NCBI RefSeq assembly: GCF_014197015.1
Contig: NZ_JACIET010000003.1
Span: 155,505-219,504 of the forward strand
Origin: Niveibacterium umoris
Lineage (GTDB): Bacteria > Pseudomonadota > Gammaproteobacteria > Burkholderiales > Rhodocyclaceae
DNA length: 64,000 nt
Direction: 5' to 3'
Shown here: positions 36,754-45,243 of the stretch, one piece after another
Layout of the letters: each line of letters starts with the position of its first letter
Position numbering within the stretch: position 1 is the first letter of the stretch
Translations under genes and position numbers: made by a program
Notes under the pieces: model-generated
What the model was told of the DNA's origin: nothing
What the model saw: the letters and a program-made list of their open reading frames with translations, nothing else
The model's database searches: none

Positions 36754-38294
36754 GCAATCCCCTTCGCTACCAATCTGAAATGCGCGCCGCTGCGCGAATC
36801 GCACAATTCGAGCTGCGCGCCGTTGGCCTGCGCCAGTTCGCGCGCAATGTAGAGCCCCAGCCCGGTGCCGCGCGGATCCGAGGTAAAGAAGGGCTCGAAG
36901 ATCTGTGCGCGGGCCTCTGGTGGCACACCGGGGCCGTCATCCACCACATCAAGCAGGACTTCACCTTCATCCCCGCTCTGGATCGTGACCTTGACACTTC
37001 CGGGCGCCCCCGAAGCGTAGCGGCGAGCATTGCCAATCAGGTTCCACAACACCTGCTGCAAATGAATGCGGTCGAAGCGCAGGGGCAGCGCCATGTCACC
37101 CACGAGCATCACGAGCGCCGGGTCGAGCCCCTCGAAAGCCACCTGTTCATCGACGAAGGCGCGCACAAAAGGCAGCAAGGGGATCGTTTCCGGCGTGGCA
37201 CGATCGCGCCGCCCGAGTTCCAGCACGTCGCGCACCATGCGGTCGATGCGCAGCGTGTTGTCATGAATGATCCGGGTCAGCCGCGACTGCATTTCGGCGC
37301 GCTTCTCCTCTGCGAGCAACTCGCTTGCATGGCTGATCGCGGCCAGCGGGTTGCGAATTTCGTGCGCGATGCTTCCAGTCAGCCGGCCGAGCGCCGCCAG
37401 CTTGATCTGCTGCGCCTCACGCTCGATGCGCTCAAGGTCTTCGAGGTACACGATGGTGTCGCCCTGGCCACCCAGGCGCAGGGTTCGCACCCGCACGCGG
37501 CTGCCTCCGTCGTTCATGCGCACCTGCCCACCGCCCTGCTGCACCGCATCGGCAAGTTCCGGGGAAATCACTTCCAGCGGAATGCCGCTGCCGGGTATGT
37601 CGCCGAGCAGCTCGGCCGCTTTCGGGTTGGCCTGCAGCAGCACGCCATCGGGGTCCAGCACCAGAATCCCATCGTGCAGATCAGCGATCACCTGTTCATT
37701 CACCTGCACCTGGCGCCGCAACGCGGCGCCGCGCTGGTGCGCAAGCCGTTCGTTGGCCAGCGCGCGCGTAGCCAGCAGGCGTGCGACGGTCGCCACCGCA
37801 AAGAAGCCGATGCAGATGAGGCCAACCGCGGTGATGTCGGACGCCGCCTCGGTATCGATCGCCAGCGCGCGCAAGCCCTGCACCACCAGCACCGACACCG
37901 ACGCGAGCGAGGCATAAAAATAGACCAGGCGCCCCTCGCCCAACAGGCCTCCGGCCGCCACCACCACCATCATCATGTAGGGCAGCCCGCCCTTGTGGCC
38001 GCCACCCACGTACATCATCGCGCTCAAGGCGAGGATATCGACCGCGATGTGGGTACTGACCACCCAGTGGAAGGGTGCGCGCGACATGCGCAAGAAATAG
38101 AGCAACGCCACTGCGGCGAACAGGTAGCCGCTGACGACCCCGTACCAGGCATCGGCACTGTTGCCGTCGGAAATCAACATGCGGCCGATGAAGGCAAGCC
38201 CGCAGGCGACGATGAGCCGGTAGTAGCTGTAATAGCGCAGCGATTCCCAGCGCGATTCGGCCGGTTGCCAGACCTGCGCCGTCGTGGCGGACAT
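36750..38294 (-). CDS. pilS: sensor histidine kinase PilS
   Basis: A 514-residue membrane kinase with six N-terminal transmembrane helices (about 20-195), a PAS domain (about 205-300), HisKA with the phosphorylated His in SIAHEIRNPLAAISHASELL, and HATPase_c with NLIGNARRYA, DDGPGVP and GTGLGLYIA. This is the PilS layout, in which the membrane domain can read pilin levels. ATG 38294 was chosen because it is 1 nt past the stop of the PP0621-like gene and starts the natural N-terminus. Its partner is the overlapping pilR. Confidence 0.92.
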   Translation of the reverse strand: MSATTAQVWQPAESRWESLRYYSYYRLIVACGLAFIGRMLISDGNSADAWYGVVSGYLFAAVALLYFLRMSRAPFHWVVSTHIAVDILALSAMMYVGGGHKGGLPYMMMVVVAAGGLLGEGRLVYFYASLASVSVLVVQGLRALAIDTEAASDITAVGLICIGFFAVATVARLLATRALANERLAHQRGAALRRQVQVNEQVIADLHDGILVLDPDGVLLQANPKAAELLGDIPGSGIPLEVISPELADAVQQGGGQVRMNDGGSRVRVRTLRLGGQGDTIVYLEDLERIEREAQQIKLAALGRLTGSIAHEIRNPLAAISHASELLAEEKRAEMQSRLTRIIHDNTLRIDRMVRDVLELGRRDRATPETIPLLPFVRAFVDEQVAFEGLDPALVMLVGDMALPLRFDRIHLQQVLWNLIGNARRYASGAPGSVKVTIQSGDEGEVLLDVVDDGPGVPPEARAQIFEPFFTSDPRGTGLGLYIARELAQANGAQLELCDSRSGAHFRLVAKGIA

Positions 38295-38295
38295 T

Positions 38296-38532
38296 TCAGC
38301 CACGCGGCCCGAGGCGCCGGTGTGCCTCGCTGCAGTAGAAATGCCCCCCCTCGCTGACGCCCTCGCTTTCGGGCACATGCAAGCCGCAGTGGGCGCATCC
38401 GGCAATACGTTCCGAAGGCGCCGGCGCGCGCGGCGCCGCCCCGGACTGCGCTCGTCCGGATTCACCATTGACGAGGCGCCGCAGCCACCAGATACCGAGC
38501 AATCCCAGCAGGAAGAGAAGGATGTACCGCAC
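38296..38532 (-). CDS. PP0621 family small membrane protein
   Basis: A 78-residue protein with one N-terminal membrane helix (1-17), a short linker, and a C-terminal CAHCGLHVPESEGV...FYCSEAH motif. This could bind one zinc through CxxC plus Cys/His. I recognise this as the PP0621 family, which commonly sits just before pilS-pilR. Only one base separates its stop from the pilS start. Function is unknown. Confidence 0.85.
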   Translation of the reverse strand: MRYILLFLLGLLGIWWLRRLVNGESGRAQSGAAPRAPAPSERIAGCAHCGLHVPESEGVSEGGHFYCSEAHRRLGPRG

Positions 38533-38579
38533 GTTGAGGCTTCCGATGCAATTGAAGTCCGGGCGAGTCTACCACCCGC

Positions 38580-39734
38580 TCACAGGCAGACCAGCCGCGC
38601 CACGGCAGCGTCCAGTGTCGCGTCCTGTTTGGCGAAGCACAGCCGCACGATGCCGCGGTCGGCCCGATCGTGCGAGAACACCGAAATCGGGATCGCCGCG
38701 ACACCCGCCTCGCGGGTAAGCCACTCGGCGAAGGCGACATCCGGCAGATCCGAGATCGCGCGATAGTCGACCAGCTGGAAATACGTGGCGGCGCAGGGCA
38801 GCAGGCGCAAGCGGCTCGCCGCCAGCCCGCTGCGCAGGCGGTCGCGCTTGGCTTGATAGAAGGCGGCAAGTTCGCGCCAGGTTTCGGCACGCCCTGCCAC
38901 GCTTGCGAATGCCGCCTGGGCGGGGCTATTCACGGTGAATACATTGAACTGGTGCACCTTGCGGAATTCGGCCATCAGGGCGGCCGGTGCGAACACGTAG
39001 CCGACCTTCCAGCCGGTGACGTGATAGGTCTTGCCAAAGCTCGACACGCCGATCGCGCGCTGCGCCAGCGCAGGGTGGCGCGCAACGCTCTCGTGGCGCC
39101 GGCCGTCGAAGACCATGTGCTCGTAAACTTCGTCGGCCAGCACGCAGACGCGGCTGCCGTCGAGCAGTGCGGCAAGCGTCTCCATGTCTTCGCGCGGCCA
39201 GGCCGAGCCGGTCGGGTTGTGGGGCGTGTTGACGATGACCAGGCGGGTGCGCGGCGTGAGGGCGGCGCGAAACGCCGCCCAGTCCGGGCGCCACTCGGGC
39301 GCAAGCAAGGCCACCGGGCGCACCACCCCACCCTGCAGGCGGACGGCCGGACCATACGAATCGTAGGCCGGCTCGAAGACGATGACTTCGTCGCCCGGCG
39401 ACACCAGCGCGGCAATCGCGGTAAACAGCGCCTGGGTGGCCCCGGCGGTAACGGTGATTTCGCTTTCGGCGTCGTACGCTGCACCATATTCAAGTTGCAG
39501 TTTCGTGGCGATCGCCTCGCGCAGTGCCGGCACACCCGCCATCGGCGGATACTGGTTGGCGCCGGCCGCAATCGCCTCGCCGACCGCGGCGGCGAGCGCC
39601 GGATCGGGCTGGAAGTCCGGAAAACCCTGCGACAGGTTGATCGCGCCGCACTGCTGCGCCAGGCGCGACATCACGGTGAAAATGGTCGTGCCTACGTCGG
39701 GCAAACGACTGTCAATCGGAACTGGCGTATCCAA
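38580..39734 (-). CDS. PLP-dependent aminotransferase, methionine aminotransferase (YbdL/MtnE-like)
   Basis: A 384-residue fold-type I aminotransferase. Motifs are INLSQGFPDFQPDP, TAGATQALFTAI, FEPAYDSYGP, NTPHNPTGSAW, DEVYEHMVFDG and the lysine in SSFGKTYHVTGWKVGY. This pattern is typical of YbdL-like methionine or glutamine aminotransferases, which can perform the last step of methionine salvage. The reading frame has no upstream ATG. TTG 39734 is the best start because GGAGG lies 9 nt before it. It is divergent from the REC-GGDEF-EAL gene. Confidence 0.87.
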   Translation of the reverse strand: MDTPVPIDSRLPDVGTTIFTVMSRLAQQCGAINLSQGFPDFQPDPALAAAVGEAIAAGANQYPPMAGVPALREAIATKLQLEYGAAYDAESEITVTAGATQALFTAIAALVSPGDEVIVFEPAYDSYGPAVRLQGGVVRPVALLAPEWRPDWAAFRAALTPRTRLVIVNTPHNPTGSAWPREDMETLAALLDGSRVCVLADEVYEHMVFDGRRHESVARHPALAQRAIGVSSFGKTYHVTGWKVGYVFAPAALMAEFRKVHQFNVFTVNSPAQAAFASVAGRAETWRELAAFYQAKRDRLRSGLAASRLRLLPCAATYFQLVDYRAISDLPDVAFAEWLTREAGVAAIPISVFSHDRADRGIVRLCFAKQDATLDAAVARLVCL

Positions 39735-39873
39735 GATAGGTGTCCTCCCTGCTGGAAACGACAGTCTATTCCGGCGTAAGCTGACAAAGAGGTTCTCAAG
39801 TCCGGGCGCGTGCGTCCGTTGACGAGGGAAGAGCGGCTCTGGCGGGGCAGATTGTCCCGACCGCGTGGAGGGA

Positions 39874-42099
39874 ATGGTGGTGACCGATCTAGTGGCGGAC
39901 GACGAACTGCTCTTTGCTCCGGAGGCGACGGACGAAACAGCCGAGGAAGCCGGCGCCGTCTGGCGCATCCTGATCGTCGATGACGATCACGACGTACATG
40001 CCTCGACCGAGCTGGCGCTCAAGGGCACGCCCATCCTCGGGCGGCCCCTCGAATTCCTGCACACCTACAGCGGCGCCGAGACGGTGCAGTTCCTGCGCCG
40101 CGAGCAGGACATCGCGGTGATCCTGCTCGACGTGGTGATGGAGAGTGAAAACGCCGGCCTCAAGCTGGTACACATCATCCGTGAAGAACTCGGCCTGACC
40201 GAAACGCGCATCGTGTTGCGCACTGGCCAGCCGGGCTATGCGCCGGAAATCCAGGCGATCCGCGACTACGACATCAACGACTACAAGACCAAGTCCGAGC
40301 TGACGCACACGCGGCTCTACACCACGCTCACCGTCGCAGTCCGTTCCTACGACCAGATCCGTGCCATCAACGCCAGTCGACGCGGCCTCGACATGATCGT
40401 GCGCGCGAGCGGCGAGTTGATGGAGCTACGCGGCATGCAGGGCTTTGCCGCCGGCGTCATCACCCAGCTTGCCGCGCTGCTGCGTCTGCCGCCGGAGGGG
40501 CTGATCTGCGCGCAGGAGAACGGCTCCGGGGAAGATGCGATGCAGGTCGTCGCCGCCGGCGGAAAGTTCAGCGGGCTGATCAACCAGTCGGTCGGTGATA
40601 TCCCGAACAAGGATGTACGCGATCAGCTCAACCGGGCTCTGACGAGCGGTCGCAACCAGTACGAACACCACTCGACGACGCTGATACTGGCGGGGTCCGG
40701 GCGGCGCATTGCGGTTTACCTCGAACGCCATCACCCGATCGAGGAAATCGACCGCCACTTGCTCGAGGTCTTCTGCGCGAATCTGGCGGTGGGCTTCGAG
40801 AACACGGCGTTGTTCAGCCGCCTCAACAGCCTGGCCTATGTCGATGCGCTGACCGGGCTACCCAATCGGGAGCGATTCAAGGACGAACTCAACGAACGCA
40901 TGCGAGGCACCCGCAAGTCTGACGCGGCTGTAGCATTGGTGGACATCGATGCCTTCGCCGAAACCAACGATGCGCTGGGCCACCAGTTCGGCGACAAGTT
41001 GCTGAAGTCAGTAGCCCTCCGTCTTCGCAACCGACTTCCCAGTGCCTTCATTTCACGTGTGGCCGGCGACACCTTCGGCGTGCTTGGCGACGCCAACCAG
41101 GTGACCCCGCCGGTCGTCGCGAGCCTGTTCGAAGAACCCTTCATCGTAGACGGTCAGGAAATCCAGATCTCCGCGACCCAGGGCTATCTGAACCTGCGCG
41201 ACCACGAGGGCAGTGGAAGCGACGCGCTGAAGAATGCCAACATCGCGCTCAAGCGCGCCAAGTCGAGCCAGCGGGGCGAGCACATCGTCTTCACGCGCGC
41301 CATGGAAATCGAGATGAAGGAGCGGGTGCGACTGGTGCAAGGGCTGCGCACTGCGTTCAACGAAGATCGGCTGTTCCTGATGTACCAGCCTCAGGTACGC
41401 ATCGACGGCGGCCAGCCGGTTGGTGTCGAGGCCCTGATCCGTTGGCGTGCCGACGACGGCCGCTTCGTTCCGCCGGATCGCTTCATCCCGCTGGCCGAGC
41501 ACTCCGGGTTGATCGTGAGCATCGGCAGCTGGGTGATGCGGCTGGCTTGCTATGAACAGGTCAAGATCGCCGCCGCGGGCTTTACGAACATGCAGGTCGC
41601 GGTCAACGTATCGCTCGCGCAATTCCGCCATCCCCTGTTCATCGAGCAGGTGCGCGAAGCCCTGCGCGACACCGGGGCCGAGCCGGGACGCGTGGAACTG
41701 GAAATCACCGAGTCCATGGCAATGGAAGATGCTGACTTCGTCGCCGACAAACTCAACGACCTGGCGCAGATCGGCGTCAAGGTCGCCATCGACGACTTCG
41801 GAACCGGTTTCTCCTCGCTCTCGTATCTGCAACGTCTGCGGGTCGATCGCCTGAAGATCGACCGCTCCTTCGTGCAAGAGCTGTGCACCAATCAGCGCGG
41901 CCGCCAGGTTGCGGAGATGGTGATCCAGCTCGGCCGCAAGCTAGGCCTTGCCGTCATCGCGGAAGGCGTGGAGGAAGTCGACCAAGCCAACATGCTGCTG
42001 GAACTGGGCTGCCAGGAAGCGCAGGGCTACCTGTACGGCAGGCCAATGGAGCCCGCAGCGCTCTACGCCTGGCTTGCGGAACGTCGCAACGCCACCTGA
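39874..42099 (+). CDS. response regulator with DUF3369, degenerate GGDEF and intact EAL (c-di-GMP phosphodiesterase)
   Basis: A cytoplasmic protein of about 741 residues. The receiver domain (ILIVDDDHDVHA, phosphoacceptor Asp in ILLDVVME) is followed by DUF3369 (about 155-310), a GGDEF domain whose signature is AGDTF and so likely inactive, and an EAL domain with every catalytic residue: EALIRW, VNVSLAQF, LEITES, IDDFGTG, LKIDRS, AEGVEE. It should degrade c-di-GMP under control of an unseen kinase. The start is uncertain: ATG 39874, GTG 39865 or GTG 39877/39880. A truncated copy follows directly. Confidence 0.9.
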   Translation: MVVTDLVADDELLFAPEATDETAEEAGAVWRILIVDDDHDVHASTELALKGTPILGRPLEFLHTYSGAETVQFLRREQDIAVILLDVVMESENAGLKLVHIIREELGLTETRIVLRTGQPGYAPEIQAIRDYDINDYKTKSELTHTRLYTTLTVAVRSYDQIRAINASRRGLDMIVRASGELMELRGMQGFAAGVITQLAALLRLPPEGLICAQENGSGEDAMQVVAAGGKFSGLINQSVGDIPNKDVRDQLNRALTSGRNQYEHHSTTLILAGSGRRIAVYLERHHPIEEIDRHLLEVFCANLAVGFENTALFSRLNSLAYVDALTGLPNRERFKDELNERMRGTRKSDAAVALVDIDAFAETNDALGHQFGDKLLKSVALRLRNRLPSAFISRVAGDTFGVLGDANQVTPPVVASLFEEPFIVDGQEIQISATQGYLNLRDHEGSGSDALKNANIALKRAKSSQRGEHIVFTRAMEIEMKERVRLVQGLRTAFNEDRLFLMYQPQVRIDGGQPVGVEALIRWRADDGRFVPPDRFIPLAEHSGLIVSIGSWVMRLACYEQVKIAAAGFTNMQVAVNVSLAQFRHPLFIEQVREALRDTGAEPGRVELEITESMAMEDADFVADKLNDLAQIGVKVAIDDFGTGFSSLSYLQRLRVDRLKIDRSFVQELCTNQRGRQVAEMVIQLGRKLGLAVIAEGVEEVDQANMLLELGCQEAQGYLYGRPMEPAALYAWLAERRNAT

Positions 42100-42148
42100 C
42101 AGCCGCTGTGAGCGTCGCTTGCGGGCACTTCCGCGAGCGGCGATCATC
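42022..42148 (+). repeat. direct repeat, first copy (3' end of duplication unit)
   Basis: This 127-nt segment, covering the last 78 nt of the EAL gene and 49 nt of flank, matches 43438-43564 with only three mismatches at an offset of 1416 nt. It marks one junction of the tandem duplication. The flank forms a GCCGCT/AGCGGC hairpin without a T-run. Confidence 0.9.
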
Positions 42149-42216
42149 TCCGTTTAACGCACCCCGTTATTGCTTGCGACGACTTCAGAGAGTCATCGAA
42201 GAGACCTTGCCGCACT

Positions 42217-43515
42217 ATGCACTTGTTGAACAGCCTCAATGATTTGAGCTTCGACGACACCCTCACCGGGCTCCCCAATCGTTTGCGCTTCCTGCTCGAG
42301 GTCGATGACCGATTGCGTGGCAGCCGCAACGCGGACGCAACCGTAGCCATGGTCGACATCGATGCCTTCGCTGAAACGAACGACGCACTGGGTCACGAAT
42401 TCGGTGACAAGCTGCTAAGGGCTGTGGCGCAGCGTCTGCGCGTTCGTTTGCCTGGGGCGTTCATCGCGCGGGTGGCGGGCGACACCTTCGGTCTGCTGGG
42501 CGAAAGTTCGCTGGTCGCACCGCGCGTTGTTGCGTGCCTGTTCGAAGAGCCTTACTGCGTAGAGGGGCAGGAGATCCGGATTTCGGCAACTCATGGCTAC
42601 GTAAATCTTGGGGAGCACGAAGGCAACGGTGCTGATGCACTCAGGAACGCCAGCTTCGCGCTCATACGCGCCAAGTCCACCCAGCGCGGCAACTACAGCA
42701 TGTTCACGCGGACGATGGACATCGAGATCATGGAGCGGGTGCGCATGTTGCACGGGCTGCGCTCTGCCCTCAACGAAGACCGTCTCTTTCTGATGTACCA
42801 GCCGCAGGTACGCATCGACGGCGGCCAACCGGTCGGGGTCGAGGCCCTGATCCGCTGGCGTGCCGATGACGGCCGCTTCGTTCCGCCGGATCGTTTCATC
42901 CCGCTGGCCGAACACGCCGGGCTGATCGTGGATATTGGCAGCTGGGTCTTGCGACAGGCCTGTTATGAACAAGCAAAAATCGCAGCAGCTGGTTTCCCGA
43001 ACATGCGAATGGCGGTGAACGTCTCCGCTGTCCAGTTCCGCCACCCACGGTTCATCGAGCAGGTGCGGGACGCCCTGCATGAAACCGGGGCTACTGCGGG
43101 GCAAATCGAGTTGGAGTTCACCCCGACGATGCCAGTGGAAGCACTCAATTTCGTTGAGAACATACGGAATGAACTCGCGGGAATCGGTGTCAAACTTGCG
43201 ATCGACGGCTTCGGAACCGGATTTTCGTCGATGTCCGCCTTGCAACGCCTGCGCGTCGATCGCCTGAAGCTCGACCGTTCGCTCTTGCCAGCGCAGAGCA
43301 CCAACCCAAACAACGGTCATCAGATTGTCGAAATGATGATCCAGTTGGGACACAAGTTGGGCGTCGCCGCACTTGCCGTGGGGGTCGAAGAGACCGAACA
43401 GGCCAACATGCTGCTGCAACTGGGCTGCCAGGAAGCACAGGGCTACCTGTACGGCAGGCCAATGGAACCCGCAGCGCTCTACGCCTGGCTTGCGGAACGT
43501 CGCAACGCCACCTGA
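42217..43515 (+). CDS. truncated GGDEF-EAL paralogue with inactivated EAL site
   Basis: A 432-residue protein that is a copy of the C-terminal part of its upstream neighbour, without receiver and DUF3369 domains. GGDEF again reads AGDTF. The EAL domain keeps EALIRW, VNVSAVQF and the lysine of LKLDRS. However, the metal-binding second Asp of DDFG is Gly (IDGFGTG, residue 331), the Glu of AEGVEE is Val (LAVGVEE, residue 388), and LEITES is LEFTPT. Loss of two metal or catalytic carboxylates predicts no phosphodiesterase activity. The ORF is open and conserved elsewhere, so it may act as a c-di-GMP receptor or a regulator of its parent. Its ribosome-binding site is weak. Confidence 0.88.
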   Translation: MHLLNSLNDLSFDDTLTGLPNRLRFLLEVDDRLRGSRNADATVAMVDIDAFAETNDALGHEFGDKLLRAVAQRLRVRLPGAFIARVAGDTFGLLGESSLVAPRVVACLFEEPYCVEGQEIRISATHGYVNLGEHEGNGADALRNASFALIRAKSTQRGNYSMFTRTMDIEIMERVRMLHGLRSALNEDRLFLMYQPQVRIDGGQPVGVEALIRWRADDGRFVPPDRFIPLAEHAGLIVDIGSWVLRQACYEQAKIAAAGFPNMRMAVNVSAVQFRHPRFIEQVRDALHETGATAGQIELEFTPTMPVEALNFVENIRNELAGIGVKLAIDGFGTGFSSMSALQRLRVDRLKLDRSLLPAQSTNPNNGHQIVEMMIQLGHKLGVAALAVGVEETEQANMLLQLGCQEAQGYLYGRPMEPAALYAWLAERRNAT

Positions 43516-43564
43516 CAGCCGCTGCGAGCGTCGCTTGCGGGCACTCCCGCGAGCGGCGATCATC
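43438..43564 (+). repeat. direct repeat, second copy
   Basis: This is the partner of 42022-42148, with three substitutions in 127 nt. The near-identity continues past the stop codon into non-coding DNA, so it reflects recent duplication or gene conversion, not protein-level selection. Confidence 0.9.
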
Positions 43565-43569
43565 GCGGC

Positions 43570-44610
43570 ATGAATCTCGCCCCACTTGTTCCGCACGATG
43601 ACCACATCGAGGTCATCGACCAGACCCGCCTGCCGTTCGTCCTCGCGACGCTGGCCCTGCGAACACTCGAAGACTGCGCGCAGGGCATCGAAACCATGCA
43701 GGTGCGCGGCGCGCCGCTGATCGGCGCCACGGCAGCCTTCGGCGTCGCGCTGGCGATGGCCGGCGACGCCGGCGATGCCGCACTCGAAGCCGCGCTCGCC
43801 CGCCTTGCGCGCACCCGCCCGACCGCGGTCAATCTGCACTGGGCATTGGCCCGCATGGCGAGCCGCCTGCGCCCGCTTGCGGCCAGCACCCGTGCGGCCG
43901 CCGCGTGGGCCGAAGCCCGGGCCATCCACGACGAGGACATCGCCGCGAATCACGCCCTGGGGGAGCACGGCGCGCGCCTGATCGCCGAACGCGCGGCCAC
44001 GCTCGGACGCCCGCTGCGCGTCATGACCCATTGCAACGCAGGTGCGCTCGCCACCTGTGGCTGGGGCACCGCGCTGGCCCCGGTTTACGTAGCGCATGCC
44101 GCCGGGATTGCCGTCGAGGTATGGGTCAGCGAGACCCGCCCGCGCAACCAGGGCCTGCTCACCGCCTGGGAGCTGGGCCGCGCCGGCGTTCCGCACGCGC
44201 TGATTGCCGACAATGCCGCGGGTCACCTGATGCGGCAAGGCGAGGTCGATCTCGTGATCACCGGTGCCGACCGCATCGCCGCCAACGGCGACACAGCGAA
44301 CAAGGTCGGCACCTACCTCAAGGCGCTCGCGGCGCGCGAACACCAGGTGCCGTTCTACATCGCCGCACCGACCAGCACCATCGACGCCACCTGCCCGGAC
44401 GGCGCCGCGATCCCGATCGAAGCGCGCAGCGCTGCCGAGGTGCAGGTCGTACACGGCGTGGATGGCGCCGGCAAACCCGCGCAGGTCACTATCTTCGCCG
44501 GTCGCTGCGCCAACCCGGCGTTTGACGTGACGCCCGCAGCGCTGATCAGCGGCATCTTCACCGAGCGCGGGCTGTACCCGTCAACGCACATCACCGAGGC
44601 GCTCGCATGA
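43570..44610 (+). CDS. mtnA: S-methyl-5-thioribose-1-phosphate isomerase
   Basis: A 346-residue aldose-ketose isomerase of the MtnA/eIF2B-like family that converts 5-methylthioribose-1-phosphate (and the 5-deoxyribose analogue) to the ribulose form. It has the family's MQVRGAPLIG loop, the catalytic Cys in MTHCNAGALATCGWGTAL, the catalytic Asp in TGADRIAANGDTANKVGTY, and FYIAAPTSTID. It shares an ATGA overlap with the class II aldolase gene. That pairing points to the DHAP-shunt form of 5'-methylthioadenosine/5'-deoxyadenosine salvage rather than the full methionine salvage path. Confidence 0.95.
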   Translation: MNLAPLVPHDDHIEVIDQTRLPFVLATLALRTLEDCAQGIETMQVRGAPLIGATAAFGVALAMAGDAGDAALEAALARLARTRPTAVNLHWALARMASRLRPLAASTRAAAAWAEARAIHDEDIAANHALGEHGARLIAERAATLGRPLRVMTHCNAGALATCGWGTALAPVYVAHAAGIAVEVWVSETRPRNQGLLTAWELGRAGVPHALIADNAAGHLMRQGEVDLVITGADRIAANGDTANKVGTYLKALAAREHQVPFYIAAPTSTIDATCPDGAAIPIEARSAAEVQVVHGVDGAGKPAQVTIFAGRCANPAFDVTPAALISGIFTERGLYPSTHITEALA

Positions 44611-45242
44611 CAGCCCTATCGCTACCGCATCAGCTGCTCGCCTGCGCCCGCCACATCGCAGCGCTCGGCCTGAATCCCGGCGCGGCCGGCAACCTGAGCG
44701 TGCGCGAGGCCGACGGCATGCTGATCACGCCATCCGGCCTGCCCTGGGAGGAACTGGGCACCGACGACTTCGTCCACGTCGACTGGGCGGGCCAAAGTCA
44801 GGGGCCGCGCGCGCCTTCGTCGGAATGGCAACTGCACCGCGACCTCTACCTCGCACGCTCCGAGTTCGGCGCGGTAATCCACACCCACGCCCCCTTCTGC
44901 ACCGCGCTGGCCTGCCTGCACCGCGAGATTCCGTCCTTCCACTACATGGTCGCCCGCTTCGGTGGCAGCACCGTACGCTGCGCGCGCTACGCAACCTACG
45001 GCACGCCAGCCTTGTCGCTCGCCACCGCCGAGGCGATGGCCGATCGCAACGGATGCCTGCTTGGCAATCACGGCATGGTCGTCGCGGGGCGCGACCTGCG
45101 CCACGCGCAAGCGCTTGCGATCGAACTGGAAAGCCTGGCCGAACAGTACTGGCGTGCCTGCCAGCTCGGGACACCGATACTGCTGCCCGAGGACGAGATC
45201 GCCCGCGTGCTGGAAAAATTCAAGGGATACGGGGTGCGCTGA
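44607..45242 (+). CDS. class II aldolase, probable 5-deoxy/5-methylthioribulose-1-phosphate aldolase
   Basis: A 211-residue zinc aldolase of the class II aldolase/adducin family (fuculose-1-phosphate aldolase-like). The substrate Glu is in PSSEWQLHRDLY, and zinc ligands are in IHTHAPFC and GNHGMV. Next to mtnA, the expected reaction is cleavage of (methylthio)ribulose-1-phosphate to dihydroxyacetone phosphate and a 2-(methylthio)acetaldehyde or acetaldehyde. The alternative is MtnB dehydratase, which belongs to the same fold, but the length and absence of mtnC/mtnD here favour the aldolase. The kinase or phosphorylase for the pathway is not in the window. Confidence 0.8.
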   Translation: MTALSLPHQLLACARHIAALGLNPGAAGNLSVREADGMLITPSGLPWEELGTDDFVHVDWAGQSQGPRAPSSEWQLHRDLYLARSEFGAVIHTHAPFCTALACLHREIPSFHYMVARFGGSTVRCARYATYGTPALSLATAEAMADRNGCLLGNHGMVVAGRDLRHAQALAIELESLAEQYWRACQLGTPILLPEDEIARVLEKFKGYGVR

Positions 45243-45243
45243 C

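Noticed and set aside
42415..44454. 679-residue minus-strand ORF across the duplicated EAL gene and mtnA
   Set aside because: It spans two unrelated real genes on the other strand, so it cannot be a conserved product.
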